A stretch of DNA of 64,000 nucleotides. Source: Paenibacillus sp. HB172176 (GTDB lineage: Bacteria > Bacillota > Bacilli > Paenibacillales > Paenibacillaceae). The position numbers were made by a program, and so were the translations under genes. The notes under the pieces were generated by a model. The model was not told the DNA's origin, searched no databases, and saw only the letters and a list, made by a program, of their open reading frames with translations. Below, piece after piece: positions 55,938 to 64,000 of the stretch. The stretch is from contig NZ_JAATHD010000004.1 in the NCBI RefSeq assembly GCF_011947265.1, positions 310,001-374,000 on the forward strand, in the 5' to 3' direction. Within the stretch, counting starts at the first letter, position 1, and each line of letters begins with the position of its first letter.

Positions 55938-57731
55938 ATGCTTGCAAGATTGAGAAGAGCGGCGATGCCGCTGTCGTTCCGAAAGAGCATTCAAGGGAGA
56001 ATATTCGTCGTGTTCAGTCTTGTTATTCTGGCAGCGCTTCTGCTTGTAAGTCTTGTTGTATATCTCCACATGACCAGCATTATTAAGCGAAACGCGATTG
56101 ATTATGTGACGGATAGCTTTCATCGGGCGGACGAGAATGTGAATGTCGCCATACAGGATGCGAGCAAGCTCATGGCGCTCGTCGTGACGAATCAGGATAT
56201 TGTCCCTCCGGTGCTTATGAGCGGCAATTCCGAAGTGTCTCTGGAGGGCTTCCGGGATATGAAGAAAATCGACAGCTTTCTGTCGTATTTGATTGCCTAT
56301 AAATCGAACATCAATCGCATTTCGGTTGTAAGCGCTGTCGACAACAGGGTGTTCTATGACGGAGCCCCGTATATGGACAGACTCAATCTGGATCAGGAGC
56401 TCATCGACCAGATTATGAATGAACCGGACGGCAAGCTGATCATCAAGCATACGAACAACGACAGCCAGGATGCTGTAACACTCGGGCGCAAGATCATGCA
56501 TAACCGTCAGACGATCGGTGTAGCGATGATTGATCTGAACTATGAATTGCTGAGTAACAATTATAATATTCGGCCTTCCGAGGACAGCGGAGTGTGGGTC
56601 GTGAACGAAAGCGGAGAGGTGATCTTCAATTTGTCGGGCCAGCAAGAGCAGTTAAGCGACGAACTGCTGCAGCAATCGGCGGCACAAACGGGCGTGCGCG
56701 AAATAAAGATAGCGGGCAAATCCAGCTTAATGGTGTCGCAGATTTCGGAAGCGACAGGATGGACGACGATCGGCGTCATTCCACTGGAGGCGCTCATGAA
56801 GGATTCATTCACGCTTGGCCGAAAAATCATTCAAGTCGTATTGCTCGTCTATCTCGCCGTCCTCTTCGTCTCGATTGGACTCGCCTCTCATATTACGCGG
56901 AATTTGCGCCGACTCCACAATGCGATGAAGCGGGTGCAGGAAGGGAACTTCTTCGTGACCGCCGATATCGCGGCAAAGGATGAGGTGGGCCAATTCTACA
57001 GCATGTTCCAGTCGATGCTGGGGCGAATCAGGGAGCTGATGGAAGGTGTTAAGCAGCGGGAAGCAGCGAAGCGGGAGGCGGAGTTGGCGGCGCTGCAAGC
57101 GCAGATTCGCCCTCATTTTCTCTATAATTCTCTCAATACGATCAAATATATGGCATCGCTCAACGGAACGAGAAATATTGAAGAGGTGTCGGGTTCGCTC
57201 ATCGAGATGCTGCGAGGCGTGCTTGGCAACACAAAGGAGTTCGTCGCGCTTCGGGAGGAGCTGTCTTACGTGAACAGTTACTTGACCATCCAAAGGTACA
57301 AATACGCCGACCGGTTCAAAGTCGGTTATGAGATTGAAGATGAGCTGCTGGATGCGCAGGTGCTGAAGCTGACGCTGCAGCCTCTTGTTGAGAATGCGCT
57401 TACGCATGGCATTGGAAGCTTGTCGAATAACGGCTCGATTTTGATTAAAGCGTACAAGGATGAGGCGGAGCTTGTACTTGAGGTTGGCGACAATGGAGTG
57501 GGCATGACAACGGAGCAGATTGCAGCTGCGCTGCGTGATGAAACGCTGAAGGACGGCTACAGAAGCGGAGGAATGGGCATTCGCAATGTAAATGAGCGAA
57601 TCGGCATGGTGTACGGCCCGAGCTACGGCGTGAAGCTGTACAGCCGTCCCGGTGCTTTCACAAAAGCGGAAATTCGCATACCGATTGAGAAAGGGGAGAG
57701 TTCGAATGCTGAACGTATTATTGGTGGATGA
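55938..57731 (+). CDS. Sensor histidine kinase, YesM-like
   Basis: A 597-residue membrane kinase: two membrane helices (about 20-45 and 295-315) around an extracellular Cache-like sensor, a HAMP linker (about 315-370), the His_kinase domain with the phospho-His in QIRPHFLYNSLNTI, and an HATPase (VENALTHG, GDNGVGM, GGMGIRNV). I chose the ATG at 55938, seven bases behind AAGGAG; the ATG at 55932 is only one base away. It overlaps the response-regulator gene by 26 bp and probably senses an arabinose oligomer outside the cell. Confidence 0.92.
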   Translation: MLARLRRAAMPLSFRKSIQGRIFVVFSLVILAALLLVSLVVYLHMTSIIKRNAIDYVTDSFHRADENVNVAIQDASKLMALVVTNQDIVPPVLMSGNSEVSLEGFRDMKKIDSFLSYLIAYKSNINRISVVSAVDNRVFYDGAPYMDRLNLDQELIDQIMNEPDGKLIIKHTNNDSQDAVTLGRKIMHNRQTIGVAMIDLNYELLSNNYNIRPSEDSGVWVVNESGEVIFNLSGQQEQLSDELLQQSAAQTGVREIKIAGKSSLMVSQISEATGWTTIGVIPLEALMKDSFTLGRKIIQVVLLVYLAVLFVSIGLASHITRNLRRLHNAMKRVQEGNFFVTADIAAKDEVGQFYSMFQSMLGRIRELMEGVKQREAAKREAELAALQAQIRPHFLYNSLNTIKYMASLNGTRNIEEVSGSLIEMLRGVLGNTKEFVALREELSYVNSYLTIQRYKYADRFKVGYEIEDELLDAQVLKLTLQPLVENALTHGIGSLSNNGSILIKAYKDEAELVLEVGDNGVGMTTEQIAAALRDETLKDGYRSGGMGIRNVNERIGMVYGPSYGVKLYSRPGAFTKAEIRIPIEKGESSNAERIIGG

Positions 57732-59316
57732 CGAGCCGCTTGCGCGTACTCATTTGCGAAGATTGATCGACTGGGAGGCACATGGCTTCTGCATATGCGG
57801 AGAAGCTTCGAGCGGTCAAGAGGCGGTCGATATGCTGCCTGGCACCCAGCCTAGAATCATTATAGCGGATATCGATATGGCGGGCATGGACGGTGTGGCG
57901 CTCAGCCGCTATGTGCATGATCACGGCGACGGACGCATAAAGCTTGTGATGCTGAGCTCCTTTGACAATTATGAGTATGTAAGGGAAACGATGAGGAACG
58001 GAGCGTCGGATTACTTGTTGAAGCATCGAACGGATGCGAATGCGCTCCTGGAATTGCTGCTGCGGCTTAAGGAGGAGGTCAAGCAATCCGAGACGAAGCC
58101 GGAGGGCATTGCGTTCATGGAGCGTCATTGGCCGGCTCTGAACCGGGATCTTGCGCAGAACTATTTGAAGGGGCTAGTGCTCGGGCATGACGACGTAGCC
58201 GCGCAGGCCATTGAATACTTCCGCAGCTTGTCGCCGGTTGGCAACGGAAGAATTGTTATAGCCGCTCTTCGAGTGTCCGATGTGCAAGAAGCGCTAGGCA
58301 AGCGAACGCAAGCCGAACTGGCTCAGCGTGCGAAAGCAATTCTGAATGTCATGAGACAGACTGCGGAGCAGGATGAGGAAGGCATTGTCGCGGAGCTGGA
58401 GCAAGGACGCTACGTCGCGTTGTTCGCTTTCGCCGACGAGCGAAGCCAGCATGCGATTCTGCAGCGCGTCCGGTCTTGTCTGCAGAAGATGATGGATACG
58501 CTTCGGATGTTCATGAATGTGCATTTGTCTTATGGGATCGGTCCGGTCAATGCGAATCTGAATCGCATCGGGGAGGATTATACGGCTTTGTCGGTAAGGG
58601 CAGGTACCGATGCTCCTTCGACAGAAGCTTCTTCAAGCGGTGGAAAACCTGCCGGACTTACTCTGCGACAGGAGAAGGACTTGATGGCAGCTGTAGAGGA
58701 TGGATCGCAGGCAGCCGTCGCTATTTTGCTGGATGACATTTTCTCGGGGAAGAGAGAGGCCGGGAAGGAAGGGCTGCCGGCGGTGCTTCCGCATACGGTT
58801 GGCGAGCTTGCGCAATTGGCGGATAAGATCTGGAGCAAGTCGGGCAGCGGATCCGGCACGACCTATTACGAGGGAGAGTGGCCGACCAGAGGGGAGTTGT
58901 CCGATCCGGACAAGCTGGATGCGATCGCCGCCTGGGTGAAGTCGGTCTATATGATGCTGTTGCTGAAGTTGAAGGAATCGCGCAAAGAACGCGAATATTC
59001 CCCCTATGTCGCTCAGGCGGTGTCTTTCGTCCGTGCGAAATTCTCGGAAGGCATTTCGCTGGAGATGGCGGCAGAGGCGGCAGGCATTACCGATACGTAC
59101 ATGGGACGTTTATTCAAGCAGGAGACGGGCGTTCATTTCACCGAATATTTGAACGGTATTCGGATCGAAGCGGCGAAGCAGTTGATTGACAGCGGCGATT
59201 ATCGCGCCAAGGATATTTTCGAACGGGTAGGCTTCTCGGGGTACTCCTATTTCTTCAAGGTGTTCAAGAATCATACCGGCATGACGCCTCAGGAATATGC
59301 CAAAAGGAGGAAGTAA
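57706..59316 (+). CDS. Response regulator with AraC-type output, YesN-like
   Basis: A 536-residue regulator, partner of the upstream kinase. The receiver starts LNVLLVDDEPLARTHLRRLI, with phospho-Asp in IIIADIDMAGMDG. A long middle region is typical of YesN. The C-terminal AraC domain reads SLEMAAEAAGITDTYMGRLF and IFERVGFSGYSYFFKVFKNH. The ATG at 57706 lies inside the kinase gene behind GGGGAG; upstream in-frame ATG 57652 would read kinase sequence. It should activate the transporter and arabinofuranosidase genes that follow. Confidence 0.93.
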   Translation: MLNVLLVDDEPLARTHLRRLIDWEAHGFCICGEASSGQEAVDMLPGTQPRIIIADIDMAGMDGVALSRYVHDHGDGRIKLVMLSSFDNYEYVRETMRNGASDYLLKHRTDANALLELLLRLKEEVKQSETKPEGIAFMERHWPALNRDLAQNYLKGLVLGHDDVAAQAIEYFRSLSPVGNGRIVIAALRVSDVQEALGKRTQAELAQRAKAILNVMRQTAEQDEEGIVAELEQGRYVALFAFADERSQHAILQRVRSCLQKMMDTLRMFMNVHLSYGIGPVNANLNRIGEDYTALSVRAGTDAPSTEASSSGGKPAGLTLRQEKDLMAAVEDGSQAAVAILLDDIFSGKREAGKEGLPAVLPHTVGELAQLADKIWSKSGSGSGTTYYEGEWPTRGELSDPDKLDAIAAWVKSVYMMLLLKLKESRKEREYSPYVAQAVSFVRAKFSEGISLEMAAEAAGITDTYMGRLFKQETGVHFTEYLNGIRIEAAKQLIDSGDYRAKDIFERVGFSGYSYFFKVFKNHTGMTPQEYAKRRK

Positions 59317-59365
59317 TTAACATTTCGGATTTTTGCAGCTTCTGTTCGGTTTATTGCAATCTTCA

Positions 59366-59400
59366 TGTAACCGCTTACGGTATACAATAAAAGCGTTTCC
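59366..59400 (+). promoter_or_regulatory. Promoter region with cre-like and inverted-repeat sites
   Basis: TGTAACCGCTTACGG resembles a CcpA cre site and contains the inverted repeat GTAA-CCGC-TTAC. TACAAT (59383-59388) may be the -10 box, and AAAGCGTTTCC follows. It lies 50-65 bp before the binding-protein start. CcpA or the AraC-type regulator could bind here. Confidence 0.4.
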
Positions 59401-59429
59401 AATATGAAATTATGGGAGGTCAAAAAAAG

Positions 59430-61031
59430 ATGAAAGCGATTAAGAAGGTCAGCTTTGTTCTATCTGCTGCAATGCTGGTAACCGCAATGTCGGCTTGTTC
59501 GTCGGATAATAACGGAAATAACGGCAACGGCGGCAACGCCTCGAATGCTCCGTCAGCGGGCGGTGAATCTTCCGGGGTTCAAGCGGAAGGCTTCCCGATC
59601 GTGCAAGAGGGGATCAAGCTGAAGATGTTCTCGCAGAAGTCTCCGCCGAACGGACCGTACGAAGATATGCTGATGTTCAAGGAATACGAGAAAATGACGA
59701 ATATCGATGTGGATTGGGAGGATGTTCCGACAGAAGGCTTCGTGGAGAAGAAAAATCTGTTGTTCGCCTCGAATGAACTGCCGGACGCTCTGTTCAAGTC
59801 GGGTATTTCACAGCTCGAAGCAGTGAAATATGGAAGCAGCGGCATGCTGATTCCGCTGGAGGAGCTCATTGATCAGTATGCGCCAAATTTGAAAGCATTG
59901 CTTGAGCAGTACCCGGAGATCGCGTCTTCCATCACAGCGCCGGACGGACATATCTATGCGTTGCCGGGCATTGTTACGCTCGGCGCGGGCAGAACCGACA
60001 AGTACTGGATTAACCAGACCTGGCTTAACAATCTGGGGCTAAAGGCGCCGGAAACAACCGATGAGCTTATCGAAGTGCTGCGCGCGTTCCGCGACAAGGA
60101 TCCGAACGGCAACGGCGAGAAGGATGAAATTCCGATGTCCGCGCGCACCCGCGAACAAATTATTAATGAATTTGCAGGAGCTTGGGGACTGGATCAACAG
60201 ATGGGCTACAGCATCTCGATCAAGGACGACAAAGTCGATATCTGGCTCGATAATCCGGAGCTGAAGGAAGAGCTGATGTTCGCGAACCAACTGTACTCGG
60301 AGAACCTGCTCGATCACGAGGTGTTCACGCAGAAGGAATCACAATATGTGGCGAAGATGGCGTCTGGCAATCTGGGCTTCTTCTCGAATCAGGCGAATGA
60401 TCCGTTCACCTCGAAGAAGGATGATTTCGTGGGTATTGCTCCTCCGGCAGGTCCAGGTGGAGAAAGAGGGGCGTCGGGACGTCCGATTGCCCGCGACTTC
60501 GGCACCTTTGCGATTACGTCGGTGAACAAGTATCCGGAGGCGACTATGCGTTGGATCGACTATTTCTATGGCGATGAGGGATCGATCTTCTTCCGCTATG
60601 GCATTGAAGGCGAAACTTACAATATGAAGGACGGTTTGCCGGAGTATACGGACGCGATTCTGACCGATCCGCGCGGCACAGGTCCGACAATCGGACAATT
60701 CACGCCATGGCCGGGCGGCGGAGCGCCGCATCTGATCAGCGAGAGGAATTCATCGGCGATCAATCCGCCTGAAGTGCAGGCCGCGCAAGAGGCGCTTGAG
60801 CCGTATATGCCGAAGCAAATTTACGGCGCGCCAATCTTCGACGAGGATACCTCGAAGGAAGTGAACACATTGCGCCAGGATATCGATACCTATGTTGCGG
60901 AGATGACCTCCAAATTCATAACAGGAGCTTTGTCCTTCGACAAATGGGATGAATATGTGAACACCTTGGGCAAGATGCATCTTGAAGATCTTCAAGCGTT
61001 CTATCAGAAGGCTTACGACAGCAACAAGTAA
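59430..61031 (+). CDS. Extracellular sugar-binding lipoprotein
   Basis: The substrate-binding component of the second importer, 533 residues. A lipoprotein signal ends in AMSAC (Cys23), followed by an Asn/Gly-rich linker. The mature part has a LipO/YtcQ-like layout with DKDPNGNGEKDEIPM as the calcium-type loop. ATG 59430 has GGGAGG before it; the open frame begins six codons earlier. It is the first gene of a cassette with two permeases and an arabinofuranosidase. Confidence 0.93.
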   Translation: MKAIKKVSFVLSAAMLVTAMSACSSDNNGNNGNGGNASNAPSAGGESSGVQAEGFPIVQEGIKLKMFSQKSPPNGPYEDMLMFKEYEKMTNIDVDWEDVPTEGFVEKKNLLFASNELPDALFKSGISQLEAVKYGSSGMLIPLEELIDQYAPNLKALLEQYPEIASSITAPDGHIYALPGIVTLGAGRTDKYWINQTWLNNLGLKAPETTDELIEVLRAFRDKDPNGNGEKDEIPMSARTREQIINEFAGAWGLDQQMGYSISIKDDKVDIWLDNPELKEELMFANQLYSENLLDHEVFTQKESQYVAKMASGNLGFFSNQANDPFTSKKDDFVGIAPPAGPGGERGASGRPIARDFGTFAITSVNKYPEATMRWIDYFYGDEGSIFFRYGIEGETYNMKDGLPEYTDAILTDPRGTGPTIGQFTPWPGGGAPHLISERNSSAINPPEVQAAQEALEPYMPKQIYGAPIFDEDTSKEVNTLRQDIDTYVAEMTSKFITGALSFDKWDEYVNTLGKMHLEDLQAFYQKAYDSNK

Positions 61032-61058
61032 CAAATCGGAGGCGGTCGCTTGGAATGC

Positions 61059-61072
61059 GCCCCGCAAGGGGC
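61059..61072 (+). other. GCAA-tetraloop hairpin between binding-protein and permease genes
   Basis: GCCCC-GCAA-GGGGC, a very stable small stem with no T-run. It could protect the upstream mRNA end, which would give more binding protein than permease. Inference from position. Confidence 0.4.
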
Positions 61073-61190
61073 TGCTGCTCGAGGCGGCCGCGGTCTCTTA
61101 TACCAGGCTGCTGACGAATCGGAACGGCATTCGTTTCTAGGCAATTGCGGCACAGTGTAAAATCCGGCTTGACTAAGAGAGGTGTTCATC

Positions 61191-62171
61191 ATGGCAACGG
61201 CTCCCGAAGCTACCGAATTATCCGATATCTCCGGCACTCCTGGTTTGTTGACGGGCAAGGAGCGCAGACGAAGAGGCTGGAGGCGGGTTGCGACGAGATA
61301 CGATCTGTATCTCATGCTGCTCATTCCGGTGGCATGGTATGTCATTTTTCAATATGGACCTATGTATGGCGTTCAAATCGCCTTTAGAGATTTCAACCCC
61401 GTGAAGGGCATCGTCGGCAGCGAATGGGTCGGCATGGACAATTTCGATCGATTCTTCTCTTCGTATTATTTCGGCAGATTGCTCTGGAATACGATCAGCA
61501 TCAGCATCCTGTCGCTTCTGATCGCGTTCCCGATTCCGATTATGCTGGCCCTGCTCATTACGGAAATTCCGAGCGACCGATTCAAGAAGGTGCTGCAGAA
61601 TGTGACGTACATGCCGCATTTCATCTCGGTAGTCGTTATCGTCGGGATGCTGCAGCTGTTTCTGGATCCGGAAACCGGCGTTGTGAATCTGATGCTGAAC
61701 GCGATTGGTTTGGACTCGGTCTCATTCATGGAGAGCGCGGGTTGGTTCAAGCCGATCCTGATTGGCTCCAATATCTGGCAGAACATGGGCTGGGCTTCCA
61801 TCATCTATATTGCCGCGCTAAGCGGTATCAATCCGCAGCTCTACGAGGCGGCCAAGGTGGATGGAGCGAGCCGGTTCAGAAGATTGTGGCATATCTCCTT
61901 GCCGGGCATTGTGCCGATCATGGTCATTATGCTGATCCTCGATGTCGGCGCGTTCATGAATGTGGGCTTCGAGAAGATCCTGCTTATGCAGAATGATCTG
62001 AACAAAGAAGCGAGCGATGTTATTCAAACTTTTATATACAAAAACGGCATTCTGCAAGGCGATTACAGCTACAGCGCGGCAATTGGGCTGTTCAACTCGG
62101 CTATCAACTTTGTTCTGCTTGTCATCATTAACGGGTATGCCCGCAGAAAGGCGGAGACGAGCTTATGGTAA
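61191..62171 (+). CDS. ABC sugar transporter permease, LplB type
   Basis: A 326-residue permease with an N-terminal polar extension (about 40 residues), six membrane helices and the EAA loop EAAKVDGASRFRRLWHISLP. GPMYGVQIAFRDFNP is typical of LplB. ATG 61191 has AGAGAGG eight bases before it; the in-frame GTG at 61182 overlaps that site. It overlaps the next permease by seven bases. Confidence 0.93.
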   Translation: MATAPEATELSDISGTPGLLTGKERRRRGWRRVATRYDLYLMLLIPVAWYVIFQYGPMYGVQIAFRDFNPVKGIVGSEWVGMDNFDRFFSSYYFGRLLWNTISISILSLLIAFPIPIMLALLITEIPSDRFKKVLQNVTYMPHFISVVVIVGMLQLFLDPETGVVNLMLNAIGLDSVSFMESAGWFKPILIGSNIWQNMGWASIIYIAALSGINPQLYEAAKVDGASRFRRLWHISLPGIVPIMVIMLILDVGAFMNVGFEKILLMQNDLNKEASDVIQTFIYKNGILQGDYSYSAAIGLFNSAINFVLLVIINGYARRKAETSLW

Positions 62172-63088
62172 GAGATCATGAAGTTTCCGCGCAACGCGGC
62201 GGCTCTTTGCTGAATACGGGAGAGAGAGGTTTCGACGCTGTAGTCTACACCATCTCGTCCATTCTGCTGTTAATCGTGCTCTATCCGCTCATCTTCGTGC
62301 TCAGCGCTTCCTTCAGCGACCCCGTCATGGTGATGAACGGCGAGATGTGGCTGTGGCCGACGGGCTTTACGTTGGACGCATACAAAGAAATATTCAAATA
62401 CGACGCTGTCTGGACCGGCTACACCAATACCATCGTCTATACGGTTGTAGGTACGCTCGTGAATGTACTTATGACAACGCTTGCGGCTTACCCCTTGTCG
62501 CGGAGAGATCTTCCCGGCAAAAGGATCATCATGTTCGCGATTACCTTCACGATGTTTTTCAACGGCGGACTGATCCCGACTTATCTCATCGTTAAGGATC
62601 TGCACCTCGTCAATACGATGTGGGCGATGGTCGTGCCGACGGCTGTCGCGACGTACAATCTGATCGTCATGCGGACGTACTTCCAGAACAGCATTCCCTG
62701 GGAGCTGCAGGAGGCGTCGCTTATGGACGGCTGCTCCAACACGAGGCTGCTGATTCATATCATATTGCCGCTTTCGAAGCCGATTATCGCCGTTATGGTG
62801 CTGTTTTACGCCGTCGGTCATTGGAACGCGTTCTTTAATGCTTTGATTTATTTGAGAGACGAGAATCTGTATCCGCTTCAGCTCGTACTCCGGGAAATTC
62901 TGATCGTCAGCCAAAGCAGCTTCCTCGATTCTTCGGGATCGACCTTCGGCATGACGGAGAAGCTGCTGCTCGCGGAGAGCATCAAGTATGGCCTGATTAT
63001 TATCGCAAGCATTCCTGTGCTGATCATGTATCCTTTCGTGCAGAAGCATTTCGTCAAAGGCGTCATGATCGGCTCGATCAAAGAATAA
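62165..63088 (+). CDS. ABC sugar transporter permease, YtcP type
   Basis: The second permease, 307 residues: LYPLIFVLSASFSDPVMVM, the EAA-like loop QEASLMDGCSNTRLLIHIIL, VMVLFYAVGHWNAFFNALIY and the C-terminus YPFVQKHFVKGVMIGSIKE. Both permeases need an ATPase encoded elsewhere. The arabinofuranosidase gene follows after 37 bp. Confidence 0.93.
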   Translation: MVRDHEVSAQRGGSLLNTGERGFDAVVYTISSILLLIVLYPLIFVLSASFSDPVMVMNGEMWLWPTGFTLDAYKEIFKYDAVWTGYTNTIVYTVVGTLVNVLMTTLAAYPLSRRDLPGKRIIMFAITFTMFFNGGLIPTYLIVKDLHLVNTMWAMVVPTAVATYNLIVMRTYFQNSIPWELQEASLMDGCSNTRLLIHIILPLSKPIIAVMVLFYAVGHWNAFFNALIYLRDENLYPLQLVLREILIVSQSSFLDSSGSTFGMTEKLLLAESIKYGLIIIASIPVLIMYPFVQKHFVKGVMIGSIKE

Positions 63089-63125
63089 GAAAGTATATTA
63101 TGGAACAGGAGATGGAACAAATATT

Positions 63126-64000
63126 ATGAACGAGAACGAGCAATCTCAGCAAAACGAGCTGTCTCAGGGAACAACAGCAACGATTATGGTCCAAACAGAG
63201 CAGCCGTCGGCCCATCGAGTGAATCCGTACATCTTCGGACATTTCGTGGAGGATATCCGCGATCATATGGACGCCATGCTGGCCTTCGTCTCCAAGGATA
63301 TGGACTTCGAGGATGAAGCGGACAATCGCGGCGTGTCCTCCGGCTGGTACGCCGTGACGAATGGCAAGAATACGGAATACAGGCTGGAGCCGGCAGCTCC
63401 GCGTCACTCCGGGCACAGCCAGTACATTCGCATCTTCAGTGCGGATCGCTGCCATGGCGGAATCGGGCAGGATGTCAGCGTGGAAGGCGGCATGACTTAT
63501 AAGGTGAAAATCGTAGCGCGCGCCTCGATGGATCTGAAGAAGGGCGTATGCGAGCTCGTCGACCGCAGAACCGGCGAACGGCTGGGCAAGGCAGAGCTCG
63601 CTCTGCTCGGACATCGCTGGCAGGAATACCATGTGGAGCTTGTTCCGAGCAGCTCTTGCGAGCATGCGGAGCTGCGCATCCTGATTTCCTCGGAGCAGGA
63701 CACTTGGCGAGACGGCATGGGCTCCGGCATGCTATGGCTGGATCATGTCTCGATGCTTCCAGCGGACAGCATCGGCTATGTGAAACGCGAGGTCGTGGAG
63801 ATGACGCGTGAGCTGAAGCCGGGCATGATGCGGCTCGCGGGCAATTACATCAGCGCCTATCACTTCGAGGACGTCATCGGGCCCGAGCTCGAGCGTCCGA
63901 ACATGCTGAATGAAGCATGGGGCGGCTGGACGAACAAATATTTCGGCACGGACGAGTTCCTTCAGTTCTGCCGTGATACGGATACAGAGCCGCTAATCTG
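63126..64000 (+). CDS. Alpha-L-arabinofuranosidase, GH51 (5' part, cut by window end)
   Basis: The first 291 codons of a larger gene. NPYIFGHFVEDIRDHMDAML at about 33-52 is the start of the GH51 fold; a carbohydrate-binding jelly-roll follows (about 70-210), then the barrel begins (MRLAGNYISAYHFEDVIGP). Catalytic residues lie beyond the window. This layout is that of arabinofuranosidases with an N-terminal CBM4-like insert. It is the last visible gene of the transporter cassette, so arabinose-containing oligomers are the likely cargo. Confidence 0.85.
   Translation, partial: MNENEQSQQNELSQGTTATIMVQTEQPSAHRVNPYIFGHFVEDIRDHMDAMLAFVSKDMDFEDEADNRGVSSGWYAVTNGKNTEYRLEPAAPRHSGHSQYIRIFSADRCHGGIGQDVSVEGGMTYKVKIVARASMDLKKGVCELVDRRTGERLGKAELALLGHRWQEYHVELVPSSSCEHAELRILISSEQDTWRDGMGSGMLWLDHVSMLPADSIGYVKREVVEMTRELKPGMMRLAGNYISAYHFEDVIGPELERPNMLNEAWGGWTNKYFGTDEFLQFCRDTDTEPLI

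Noticed and set aside
55707..56645. 312-codon minus-strand frame over the kinase gene 5' part
   Set aside because: Shadow of the YesM-like kinase; composition is His/Arg-rich without any motif.

Overview
The window looks like chromosomal DNA of a Paenibacillaceae bacterium (Paenibacillus or Cohnella type). Reasons: two sugar-import cassettes of the LplB/YtcP permease plus YtcQ-like lipoprotein type, a YesM/YesN-like kinase/regulator pair, large secreted SLH-domain proteins, many GGAGG ribosome sites with TTG/GTG starts, and many polysaccharide-degrading enzymes. No rRNA or tRNA gene was seen. The species call is an inference from gene content.

Nt 1-11850 is a type I-C CRISPR-Cas locus. Array 1 (at least 30 recognisable repeats plus a strongly decayed one) enters from the left edge and ends at about 2014. 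The full operon cas3-cas5c-cas8c-cas7c-cas4-cas1-cas2 (2429-10494) follows, then a leader and array 2 (10 intact repeats plus a decayed one). The cas operon and array 2 are bracketed by a direct duplication of about 200 bp (2018-2219 and 11640-11844). It carries the end of a small holin-like toxin gene and two terminators. The right copy has the complete toxin gene (11595-11690); the left copy keeps only its last codons.

Nt 11850-19300 is a catabolic island: a membrane-anchored AraC regulator, two ABC permeases, a lipoprotein sugar-binding protein and a Cys-type sulfatase, suggesting uptake and desulfation of a sulfated glycan. Nt 19300-19977 has no gene but is packed with small palindromic repeats. 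On the minus strand, 19978-25527 holds an AraC regulator and a four-gene operon (two Gfo/Idh/MocA oxidoreductases, a DUF993 protein, a sugar isomerase/epimerase), probably for oxidation of an unusual sugar or polyol. Next come a soluble globin-coupled transducer, a DinB-like protein and an acyl-CoA thioesterase.

Nt 27847-41000 holds two SLH surface proteins with beta-propeller or NHL repeats, a stand-alone CTP-synthase-like amidotransferase, a small membrane protein, and a hybrid kinase with two kinase cores paired with a SARP-type response regulator. Nt 41158-52003 holds an MFS exporter, a GH51 arabinofuranosidase with its AraR-like repressor and a divergent GH43 enzyme, a MurG homologue and a GH36 alpha-galactosidase. 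Nt 52342-64000 holds leuA, an IS1595-like protein that seems to lack catalytic acids, and a second arabinose-oligomer island: kinase, regulator, binding protein, two permeases and a GH51 enzyme cut by the window end. The two arabinan loci and the alpha-galactosidase point to growth on plant pectin side chains.
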